Positions 54,392 to 64,000 of a stretch of DNA of 64,000 nucleotides are shown one piece after another (positions within the stretch are counted from its first letter, which is position 1; each line of letters opens with the position of its first letter). Below the pieces are notes generated by a model that worked only from the letters and a program-made list of their open reading frames with translations, was not told the DNA's origin and did not search any database. The DNA comes from Archangium violaceum. Lineage in GTDB: Bacteria > Myxococcota > Myxococcia > Myxococcales > Myxococcaceae. The stretch is taken from assembly GCF_016859125.1 (NCBI RefSeq), contig NZ_CP069338.1, positions 744,001 to 808,000 on the forward strand, in the 5' to 3' direction. The position numbers were made by a program, and so were the translations under genes.

Positions 54392-55102
54392 TTGGTCGAG
54401 ACCTACTACGCGGGTGCCTACTGGCGGCTCCGGAAGGAGTCACCAGAAGAGTGCGGCCGACGCGCGGAAGCTTTCTTCCAAGCACTTGCTCCTGTCGATT
54501 CCTCCTTCTCCCGCTGGTTCAAGCTGGGGCGGTCCCGAAGGGAGGCGAGCAAACACCGCATCGACACGGACCAGGTCACGTTGGAGAAGATGTTCCGACG
54601 AGGCAAGGACAGGGTCTTCGAAGATCTCGGCTTCCGTATCAGTGGCTGGAACGGAGAGAGCAACGATGACGATGCTTGCGCCTTCCACATCACGTGCGGC
54701 GGTTACGCGGACGAAGTCGGCAATGCGTGCTTGCTCAATCTGCCCAACACGGGCCCGAACGCGGAGCGGGTCCTCACGGCCCCTGTATTGATCGGAATGC
54801 TGCGCGCCATGGCAGTGGCGTGGGAGCCAGACGAGGCAGTGGCCATGTCACACAAGCATCGCGATTTGATTGCGGAGCCCCACCCCGATGCCCTGGTCGG
54901 CTGGGTCACCTACCTCTCGCGCCGCCGGGGCACCGTGCCTCCGCTACCCGCCCCGGTGCACGTCGAGCGGGTGGAGGACAAGGGCACGCTCCTCGTCCTC
55001 ACTCCCGAGCGCTTCACCGCGAGCAACCCCGAGCACATGGCCCTGGCCGAGCGCGTCCGCGAGCTGCTCGACCGCGCGGGGCTGCTCGGCCCCATCCGCT
55101 GA
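54392..55102 (+). CDS. Immunity protein, Imm52 type (SitI-like)
   Basis: A 236-aa soluble protein without signal peptide, as expected for a protein that neutralises a nuclease in the cytoplasm. VETYYAGAYWRLRKESPEEC, FFQALAPVDSSFSRWFKLG and the later DALVGWVTYLSRRRG match Imm52, the family usually paired with Tox-REase-5. Start TTG 54392 has GGAGGAG 5 bases upstream. It lies 12 bases after the toxin stop, so toxin and immunity are made from one mRNA. It converges with the amt pseudogene, 20 bases apart. Confidence 0.85.
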   Translation: MVETYYAGAYWRLRKESPEECGRRAEAFFQALAPVDSSFSRWFKLGRSRREASKHRIDTDQVTLEKMFRRGKDRVFEDLGFRISGWNGESNDDDACAFHITCGGYADEVGNACLLNLPNTGPNAERVLTAPVLIGMLRAMAVAWEPDEAVAMSHKHRDLIAEPHPDALVGWVTYLSRRRGTVPPLPAPVHVERVEDKGTLLVLTPERFTASNPEHMALAERVRELLDRAGLLGPIR

Positions 55103-55122
55103 GCCCGGGCAGCCCACGGCCC

Positions 55123-55915
55123 TCACGAGGTGTACGCCACCTCGCCATGCTGGGTGGAGTCGAGCCCCATGCGCTCCTCCTCCTCGGAGACACGCAGGCC
55201 CAGCACCTTGTCCACCACCTTGAGCAGGAGGAGCGTCACCCCCGCCGTATAGGCGCCCACCGCCAGCACGGCCAGGGCCTGCTTGCCGAGCAGCGCCGGA
55301 TTGCCATGCAGCAGCCCATCGGCGCCCGCCGGGTTGAGCGAGGCCTGGGAGAACACTCCCACCAGCAGCGCCCCCAGCAGACCGCCCACTCCGTGCACGC
55401 CCCAGGCGTCCAAGCAGCCACCCGCCCTCGGCCCACGTCCAGTGCGCCTCCGGGTCGTACACCAGCGTGGTCCACAGCAGGATGAAGAGCGCGTAGACGC
55501 TGAACTTCATCCGCTCCACGAACGCGCCCGAGATGAGCGCCGGGGTGATGATGGCGAACTTGAGCTGGAAGCCCATGAAGACCAGGTGCGGAATGCGCCC
55601 CTTGGCCGCCGTCGTCACGTTTTCCAGCAACAGATAGTCGCCACCGCCGATAAACCCTCCGTGACTCTTGCCAAAGGCCAGCGAGTAGCCGAACACCACC
55701 CACTGCACCGTCACCAGGGCCAGCGCGAAGAACGAGTACATGAACGTGGCCAGCACGTTCTTGCGCCGCACCATGCCGCCGTAGAAGAGCGCCAGCCCCG
55801 GCGTCATCAGCAGCACCAGCGCGGAGGCCACCAGCATCCACGCCGTGTCACCCGAGTCGGCCACGGGCTCGGCCGCCTGGGCCTGCGCCAGCCCGGCCTC
55901 GTACCCAAGGAGAAA
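55123..55915 (-). pseudogene. Ammonium transporter (Amt) pseudogene
   Basis: Residues from MADSGDTAWMLVASALVLLM through GMVRRKNVLATFMYSF to FGYSLAFG and WTTLVYDPEAHWTWAEGGW are the N-terminal half of an Amt channel. Near 55411-55421 the frame jumps: the other frame continues with LDAWGVHGVGGLLGALLVG, the last helices of Amt, to the stop at 55123. About 150-200 central residues are missing and the halves are out of frame. The 5' end is also cut: a signal-peptide tail (GLAQAQAAEPVADSG) is preceded by an in-frame stop at 55916. No glnK-type gene is next to it. Confidence 0.85.
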
Positions 55916-56181
55916 TCACCATTGCTCGCAGAGTGTCTTGACGCAGCGCGCAAGTACAATGAGTGGCTGGCTGGAGGGCAAACGGTGGCGCGGTGCGTCA
56001 GGGAAGGACGCGGCAGGTGAACCCGTCCAGGACGTGACGTATCTCCGCCAGAGCCGTATTCTCGGCCCCCACAGCACGCGATTCCTGGTGAGCCCGACTT
56101 TTCGGAGCCAGCGGGTCTGGTGGTAGCATACGGGAAAGGTCACATTTCGCCGCGCCTACCCGGCGGGCGGCGGGGGAGCTC
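55916..56181. other. Gene-free stretch between amt remnant and kinase
   Basis: This 266-base stretch has short frames only; one plus-strand frame (KYNEWLAGGQTVA) vaguely recalls recombinase HTH leaders but is broken and not convincing. GGGGGAG just before 56182 is the ribosome-binding site of the kinase. The stretch probably contains the scar of the amt 5' deletion and the kinase promoter. Confidence 0.4.
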
Positions 56182-57810
<1,629 letters not shown>

Positions 57811-57817
57811 GATTGTG

Positions 57818-60370
57818 ATGAACCCGACCGCCTTGAAGCGAGCGGGCGCCCTCGCGTTGGTGCTGTATGCGGGGAGTGCCTTCGGCGACGCGCGCCTGGA
57901 GGCCCGCCGTCATTTCCGCACCGGCATGAGCCTCATTGCCCAGGGGCAGTACGACCAGGGCATCGCCGAGCTGCTGGAAGCGTATTCCATCAAGCCCCAC
58001 CCCAACGTCCTCTACAACATCGCCCGCGCCTACCAGGACGCGGGCCGGTTGCCCGAGGCGGCGGACTACCTGCGTCGCTACATCGCCGCCAACCCGCCGG
58101 ACGTGGCCACCGCGCGGGCCACGCTGGCGAAGCTGGAGGAGTCGCTGAAGGCCGCCGAGGCGGCGAATCAGGCCGGGACGGCGCAGCCCGGGGAGCCGGT
58201 GGTGCCGGGGAAGAAGCCCGGGTTGCCGCCCATGCCCGCCGCGCCTGGTGCCGAGGCGGCGAAGACGCTCGCGGTGCTCGTCGAGCGGCTGGAGAAGGCC
58301 ATCGCCCGCGCCGAGTCCCTGCCCGCCACGCCGCCGTCCGCCTCCGCCCCGCAGCCCACGTCCAACGCCATCCGGGATGACGGCTCGGAGAACGTGGTCG
58401 GCGCCGACGAGGACGCGGGCGCGGTGCCCTACGAGGAGCGCGTGGTGACGGCGAGCCGCCGGGCCCAGTCCTCCCTGGAGGCCCCCAACGCCACCACCGT
58501 CATCACCGCCGAGGACATCCGCCTCTCGGGCGCCACCAGCCTGCCGGAGCTGCTGCGCCGCGTGCCGGGTGCCGAGGTGATGATGCTCGGGACGGGCAGC
58601 GCCAACCTGTCGCTGCGCGGCTTCAACCAGCGCGTGGCCAACAAGGTGCTGGTGTTGGTGGACGGCCGCACCGAGTACCAGGACTTCCTGGGCATGACGC
58701 TCTGGTCGTCCATCCCCGTGGAGCTCGAGGAGATCGAACGCATCGAGGTCATCCGCGGCCCGGGCAGCGCGCTGTACGGCGCCAACGCCATGCTCGGCGT
58801 GGTCAACATCATCACCCGGGCCCCGGGCACGGGCCCTCGGGCGCGCTTCCAGGCCTCGCTCGGCAACGCCAACACCGTGGGCGGCAGCTTCGTGAGCCAT
58901 GGCGGCTCGGACAGGCTGCGCTACCGCGCCTCGGCGGCGTACTCTCAGGCGGACAGGTGGAGCCGTGACTTCGCGGACGGCCGGCCGGACATGGCCATCA
59001 TGGACCCCCAGCCCGACCTGGGCGTGCGCAGCGCGCGCGGCAACCTGGCCACCGTCTACCAGTTGGACTCGGGCGCCGAGCTGGGCCTGTCCGGCGGCGT
59101 CAACCGCTACTACACGGAAGCCTACCCGCTGGGCGTGCTGCGCAACTTCTACCTGGACGGGGTGAACGCCTTCGTCAAGGCGGACGCGGGCCTGGGGCCG
59201 CTCAAGGTGAAGGCCTTCTGGAACCACATGTCCGCGGCGGCGGGGCCTCAGTACGAGGCCGTGGGACAGAGCTCGCTGGCCACGCACGTCTCCTCCAACC
59301 TCTTCAACGGCGAGGTGCTCTTCAGCAAGGGCTTCCAGCTGCTGGGCGAGCACCAGGTGAACGTGGGCGTGGAGGGCCGCCTCAAGCGCGTGGCGTGGAG
59401 CTACCTGGGCCCGCTGCGCGAGGAGTTCCACGCCGCGGCCTTCGTCCAGGACGAGTGGCGCCTGGCGGAGCCCTTCCGCATCGTGGCCTCCTACCGCGTG
59501 GACCGGCACCCGCTGCTGGACGGGGGCAAGCCGGGCCTGGCCAGCTCGCCGCGCGTGTCCGCCCTCTTCATGCCCTTCGAGGGGCATTCCTTCCGCGCCA
59601 GCGCCGCCTCGGCCTTCCGCGAGCCCACGTTCCTGGAGAGCTACATAGGCGTGCGCATCCCCATCCCGGGCGTCAACGGAGCCAGCGCGCTCTCCGCCGG
59701 CAACCTGGCGCTCAAGCCCGAGCGGATGGTGGCCCTCGAGCTGGGCTACCGCGGCGAGGCGCCCACCCTCGGCATGGATTGGGACGTGGCGCTCTACCAG
59801 AACACGGTGAGCGACCTCATCCACCTGTCCGCCTTGCAGCCGCTTCCACCGGGCGAGTCCTGGGACGCGACCTCGGGGACGTACCTGCGGGGCCGCTCCG
59901 TCTACCAGAACGAGGCGGCCGTCTACACCGCGCGCGGGGCCGAGGCTGGCGTGACGCTGGCCCCGGTGGATGGCCTCGGCATCAAGGCCAGCGCCGCCTT
60001 CCAGCACGTGTCGGCCCGGGGTGAGGAAGGCCTGTGCGGCCCGTGCAGCCAGGCGCCCCAGTTCAAGCTGTACGGCGGCGTCACCTACCGCACGCGCCAG
60101 GCGTTGGAGCTCGGCGTGGACGCGGCCTGGACGTCCGCCACCACCTGGGTGGAGCGGGAGCCCGCGTCGGACGATCCCACCCGCATCGAGCCCCTGGCCA
60201 ACCCGCTGCCCGCCTACGCCATCATCAACGCCCGCGTGGGCTACACGCCGGTGAAGGACAAGGTGTCGGTGGCGCTGGTGGGCTCGAACCTGGGCCCCGC
60301 GCACTCCCAGCACCCCTTCGGCAACCGCATCGAGCGACGCGTGCTCGCCATCCTGACGGTGACCCCATGA
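57818..60370 (+). CDS. TPR-TonB-dependent receptor fusion
   Basis: An 850-aa outer-membrane receptor. A signal peptide (1-23, ALALVLYAGSAFG) is followed by TPR-like helices (about 25-120, QGQYDQGIAELLEAYSIKPH, NVLYNIARAYQDAG) and a Pro/Ala linker (about 125-205). The plug (about 210-345) shows ERVVTASRRAQSSLEAPNA, LPELLRRVPGAEVMML, RIEVIRGPGSALYGANAM. A 22-strand barrel follows to the C-terminus. An extra periplasmic TPR module before the plug is unusual. ATG 57818 is used; a GTG one codon earlier is possible. Its TGA overlaps the next ATG. Confidence 0.9.
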   Translation: MNPTALKRAGALALVLYAGSAFGDARLEARRHFRTGMSLIAQGQYDQGIAELLEAYSIKPHPNVLYNIARAYQDAGRLPEAADYLRRYIAANPPDVATARATLAKLEESLKAAEAANQAGTAQPGEPVVPGKKPGLPPMPAAPGAEAAKTLAVLVERLEKAIARAESLPATPPSASAPQPTSNAIRDDGSENVVGADEDAGAVPYEERVVTASRRAQSSLEAPNATTVITAEDIRLSGATSLPELLRRVPGAEVMMLGTGSANLSLRGFNQRVANKVLVLVDGRTEYQDFLGMTLWSSIPVELEEIERIEVIRGPGSALYGANAMLGVVNIITRAPGTGPRARFQASLGNANTVGGSFVSHGGSDRLRYRASAAYSQADRWSRDFADGRPDMAIMDPQPDLGVRSARGNLATVYQLDSGAELGLSGGVNRYYTEAYPLGVLRNFYLDGVNAFVKADAGLGPLKVKAFWNHMSAAAGPQYEAVGQSSLATHVSSNLFNGEVLFSKGFQLLGEHQVNVGVEGRLKRVAWSYLGPLREEFHAAAFVQDEWRLAEPFRIVASYRVDRHPLLDGGKPGLASSPRVSALFMPFEGHSFRASAASAFREPTFLESYIGVRIPIPGVNGASALSAGNLALKPERMVALELGYRGEAPTLGMDWDVALYQNTVSDLIHLSALQPLPPGESWDATSGTYLRGRSVYQNEAAVYTARGAEAGVTLAPVDGLGIKASAAFQHVSARGEEGLCGPCSQAPQFKLYGGVTYRTRQALELGVDAAWTSATTWVEREPASDDPTRIEPLANPLPAYAIINARVGYTPVKDKVSVALVGSNLGPAHSQHPFGNRIERRVLAILTVTP

Positions 60371-61614
60371 GCTCCCCCTGCCAGAAGACCCTGGTGGGCC
60401 TGGCCCTCGCATCCGTGCTCGCCACCGGCTGCGAGCCCCCACCCGTCGTGCCCACCGCGGACCGCCGCCAGAACCAGCAGCTGTCACGCATCGACGGACA
60501 GGTGGTGGTGCAGAGCCGTGCCCGCGGCAACGCCATCGTCCTGCTCTATGACGCCGACCGCCCGCCTCCGCCCGAGGGCGCGGGCCGCCCGCTGAGCTTC
60601 ACCGTCATCCCCGCCGAGCGGCTCTTCGGCCCGGCGGACCCGAACGCCTCCGGTCCCTTCACCGCGCCCTTCACCTTCAGCCTGGTGGCCCCGGGGCGCT
60701 ACCTGCTGCGCGGCTTCATCGACGCGGACACGTGCAGCACCGGCGCGCGGCCCTGCCACACTCCGGACTTCATCCCCTGGTACGGCGTCACCAGCGAGCC
60801 CAACGCCGGAGACGTGGGCGGTGCCGCGGTGGACGCCCTCACCCGCGCGCCACGCGTGGTGGAGATCGCCGCGGGCCCGGACGGAGCCCTCCAGGCCGCC
60901 ACCGGCATCACCGTGAGCTTCAGCGACTCGAGCACCGTGCCGGTGGATCGCCCCGCCTTCACGGTCGTGGGTGACAGGCGGTTCGACCCCGCGACCGGCT
61001 CCAAGGTGCTGGAGCTGCGGCCCCTACAGCTCCACGAGGGCGTGGTGGACGTGCGGCCCCCCGCCATGATCGTGCGCTACCGGGACGACAACGGCGACGG
61101 CAAGCCCGATGACACCAACGGCGACGGCCAGGTGGACCCGCAGGACCTCTGGCCTCGTGTGCTGGTGCGCAAGCTGGCGGGTGGGCAGGAGCTCACCGGA
61201 GCACAGCGGCTCGCCGACGAGAACGACCTGGACCGTGATGGCATCCTCGACCCCGAGGGCGCCGACTACCCTCGGGCCGACGGAACGCGCGACGGACTCC
61301 CGGACCAGGTGGTGCTCGCCGCCATGCTGCATCCCTCCGTGCTGGACGCGCTTCGCAACCCCGATGGAACTCCGCGCATGGAAGCCGTGACCGTGCCCTC
61401 ACTGAGCGTCGTGGTCCTACCCAGGGCGCTCGATGTGCGTGATCCGCTCCACCCCATGGACCTGCGCTCGGTGCCTTCCGGACGCTATGCCCTCACGCTC
61501 GTCCAGTTCACCGGCCAGACGTGGCGCGTGCCCAACGAGCTGTGGCCCACCCTCGCGTCCGAGAGCGGATTACCGTCGCTGGAGAGCCAATCCTTCGTGC
61601 TCGAAGTACCGTGA
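60367..61614 (+). CDS. Lipoprotein with Asp-rich (Ca2+-binding-like) repeats
   Basis: A 415-aa lipoprotein. The signal peptide ends in SVLATGC, lipidated Cys22. A carboxypeptidase-regulatory-like strand region (IDGQVVVQSRARGNAIVLLY, PGRYLLRGFIDAD) comes first. Asp-rich loops follow (RDDNGDGKPDDTNGDGQVDP, ENDLDRDGILDPEG), similar to thrombospondin type 3 or dockerin calcium sites. Its ATG overlaps the receptor stop (ATGA), so it is probably a surface partner of the TonB-dependent receptor. Function otherwise unknown. Confidence 0.82.
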   Translation: MSSPCQKTLVGLALASVLATGCEPPPVVPTADRRQNQQLSRIDGQVVVQSRARGNAIVLLYDADRPPPPEGAGRPLSFTVIPAERLFGPADPNASGPFTAPFTFSLVAPGRYLLRGFIDADTCSTGARPCHTPDFIPWYGVTSEPNAGDVGGAAVDALTRAPRVVEIAAGPDGALQAATGITVSFSDSSTVPVDRPAFTVVGDRRFDPATGSKVLELRPLQLHEGVVDVRPPAMIVRYRDDNGDGKPDDTNGDGQVDPQDLWPRVLVRKLAGGQELTGAQRLADENDLDRDGILDPEGADYPRADGTRDGLPDQVVLAAMLHPSVLDALRNPDGTPRMEAVTVPSLSVVVLPRALDVRDPLHPMDLRSVPSGRYALTLVQFTGQTWRVPNELWPTLASESGLPSLESQSFVLEVP

Positions 61615-61720
61615 AAAAGACTCATCTCTTGAGAGTGAAAAACACCCACCTCCCGACCCGCTCCACTTTGACTTCAAGTTGTCCGTCGGCGAACATGGAG
61701 GCGATTTGGGAGACCCTCCA

Positions 61721-62350
61721 ATGAAGCCGGCCTCAGTCGTGCCCGAAGCAACGGCGACCACCTCGCCACGTCCCTCGTCGGCTCCCACCGAGCCCGCGCG
61801 GCCGTCCGCTTCGTCCAGCACCGCTCCGGCCCGACCCGCGGTGACCCCCGTCGAGCCCTTGCGTCCCTTCGGAATGCTCAGCTCCGAGACGGCGAAGGCC
61901 TTCGCGACGGTGACGGCTCCTCCCGAGCCGCGCCCCTTCGCCATACCGGACCCCGCGGTGCAGCCGCAGCGCGTGCTGCTGGTGGATGACAGCCGCTCCA
62001 TCCGCACGCTGCTGAAGATCTACCTGATGGCGCGCTCCTTCGAGTACATCGAGGCGGAGTCGGCGGAAGCGGCGCTGAAGGTGCTGGAATCGCAGCAGGT
62101 GGACCTCATCCTCACCGACTTCCACATGGACGGGATGAACGGCGCGGACTTCGCGGCGACGGTGCGTGCGCACGGCGACACGCAAATCTCCAAGATTCCC
62201 ATCCTGATGATGACGGGCGACGCGAACGCGGCCGAGGTGCGCAACAAGGGCCAGAAGGCGGGCATCAACGCCTTCGTGCGCAAACCGGTGAGCTGTGCCC
62301 AGCTGATGACGCTGGTGGACACCATCCTCCCGCCCGTGAAGACGGGCTGA
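61721..62350 (+). CDS. Response regulator with disordered N-terminus
   Basis: A 209-aa protein. Residues 1-82 are Pro/Ala/Ser/Thr-rich and probably disordered. Residues 83-209 form a receiver with Asp89/Asp90, phosphoacceptor Asp133 (LTDFHMDGMNG), Thr165 and Lys188 (NAFVRKPVS). The receiver is close to that of the first gene of the chemosensory operon (36041). ATG 61721 is the first convincing start. No kinase is adjacent. It converges with msrQ, 13 bases apart. Confidence 0.88.
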   Translation: MKPASVVPEATATTSPRPSSAPTEPARPSASSSTAPARPAVTPVEPLRPFGMLSSETAKAFATVTAPPEPRPFAIPDPAVQPQRVLLVDDSRSIRTLLKIYLMARSFEYIEAESAEAALKVLESQQVDLILTDFHMDGMNGADFAATVRAHGDTQISKIPILMMTGDANAAEVRNKGQKAGINAFVRKPVSCAQLMTLVDTILPPVKTG

Positions 62351-62363
62351 GACGGACCCGACC

Positions 62364-62993
62364 TTACGCGGAGGGCGTCGAGACCGCGGTCTCCGCCCGG
62401 GCCCGCCGCTTGCGCAACGCCTCGGCCACGCGGATGACGAAGAGCAGCGCCAGCACGCCGCCGTACACGAGCGGCTCGGTGAGATCCTTCTTCACGCGCC
62501 AGACGAAGTGCACCACCCCCAGCGACGCCGACACGTAGGCCAGCCGGTGCAATCGCCGCCATGCGGGGAAGCCCATACGCCGCACCATGCGATTCGTGCT
62601 GGTGACGGCCAGCGGCACCAGCAACACCAGCGCGAGGAAGCCCACGGTGATGAAGGGCCGCCTGGTGATGTCCTCGAGGATGGCGTCGAGCGCCAGCCCC
62701 TGGTCCAGCACGGCGTACGTGAGGAAGTGCAGCGAGGCATGGGCGAAGCCCAGCAGGCCCAGCAACTTGCGCAGGCGCATGGGCCACGTCCACCCGAACA
62801 CCCCCTTCAGCGGCGTGCACGCGAGCGAGGCCACCAGGAAGATGAGGGCGAGCATCCCCGTCTGGTTGAGCGTGCGCTCGATGGGATTGGCGCCGAGCGT
62901 CCCTTGCGCGAACTGGAGCGCCAGGAGGGCCAACGGAGAGAGGCCACCCACGAGGACGGCCGGCTTGAGCCAGGGGTACGGAGGAGCGGCCAT
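62364..62993 (-). CDS. msrQ: MsrQ, heme-binding membrane subunit of methionine sulfoxide reductase
   Basis: A 209-aa inner-membrane protein with six helices of the ferric-reductase-like (YedZ) family. It passes quinone-derived electrons to MsrP. Conserved His residues lie in GLLGFAHASLHFLTY, WRRLHRLAYVSA and GVVHFVWRVKKD, the last typical of MsrQ. It starts 5 bases after the msrP stop, so the two are one operon. Confidence 0.93.
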   Translation of the reverse strand: MAAPPYPWLKPAVLVGGLSPLALLALQFAQGTLGANPIERTLNQTGMLALIFLVASLACTPLKGVFGWTWPMRLRKLLGLLGFAHASLHFLTYAVLDQGLALDAILEDITRRPFITVGFLALVLLVPLAVTSTNRMVRRMGFPAWRRLHRLAYVSASLGVVHFVWRVKKDLTEPLVYGGVLALLFVIRVAEALRKRRARAETAVSTPSA

Positions 62994-62998
62994 GGGCG

Positions 62999-63985
<987 letters not shown>

Positions 63986-64000
63986 GATTCCCTTCCGTAC

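Noticed and set aside
55938-55960. TTGACG and TACAAT that look like -35 and -10 boxes upstream of the kinase
   Set aside because: The spacer is only 11 bases, too short for a sigma-70 promoter.
55845-56126. Possible remnant of a recombinase or transposase helix-turn-helix beside the amt pseudogene
   Set aside because: The likeness (KYNEWLAGGQTVA and a later VTYLRQSRILG) needs two frames, is short, and no inverted repeats or other mobile-element parts are present.

Overview
The window is GC-rich, densely coded on both strands and carries no rRNA, tRNA, CRISPR array or intact transposon that I could see. Gene content points to a myxobacterium of the Cystobacter/Archangium/Myxococcus type. The markers are eukaryote-like Ser/Thr kinases, several receiver-only response regulators, a complete chemosensory operon plus an orphan receptor, two families expanded in Myxococcus (the PilZ-like TIGR02266 and DUF2378/TIGR02265), many GTG/TTG starts, and a lipoprotein toxin/immunity operon resembling the SitBAI loci of myxobacteria. 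All family calls come from reading motifs; no database search was run.

Layout. 1-890: N-terminal part of a Ser/Thr kinase running off the left edge. 1347-5748: GFA-family zinc protein, WYL regulator divergent from an SDR, an alpha/beta hydrolase with a tandem operator-like repeat upstream, and a secreted-effector-like orphan with a CNF-like Cys/His signature. 5762-10682: ABC transporter operon of the GldA/GldF/GldG/DUF4340 type. 10906-16604: mixed metabolic genes (DUF1801, GH43, class V aminotransferase, remnant of an SDR, aldo/keto reductase, M20 peptidase). 16749-19822: response regulator, a GYF/J-like/PilZ fusion, a 42-aa membrane protein and a soluble histidine kinase. 19810-25786: RNA methyltransferase, flavin reductase, a methyltransferase probably starting at CTG, a NifU-type scaffold, DUF2378, and a GNAT/FemAB-like protein directly ahead of clpS-clpA.

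28526-36418 (minus): a chemosensory gene set of response regulator, receiver-CheW fusion, CheR, CheW, CheA with C-terminal receiver, CheB and MCP. Five of the genes are joined by start/stop overlaps. fabI lies upstream of it. 37648-41740: sucA-sucB, followed by a cold-shock gene. 42197-50379: S9 peptidase, UPF0489 arginase-like protein, orphan MCP, GT22-like mannosyltransferase and an Omp85-like outer-membrane protein. 50520-51746: response regulator and a BtuF-like protein without a signal peptide. 51870-55102: accessory lipoprotein, Tox-REase-5 lipoprotein toxin and Imm52 immunity protein. 55123-55915: ammonium-transporter pseudogene with an internal deletion. 56182-61614: PEGA-containing Ser/Thr kinase, a TPR-TonB-receptor fusion and a lipoprotein in one operon. 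61721-63985: response regulator and the MsrPQ methionine sulfoxide reductase pair.

The strongest lead for an accessory system is the toxin operon at 51870-55102. Next are the CNF-like orphan at 4807-5748, the kinase/TPR-TonB/lipoprotein operon, and the FemAB-like gene in front of clpSA.
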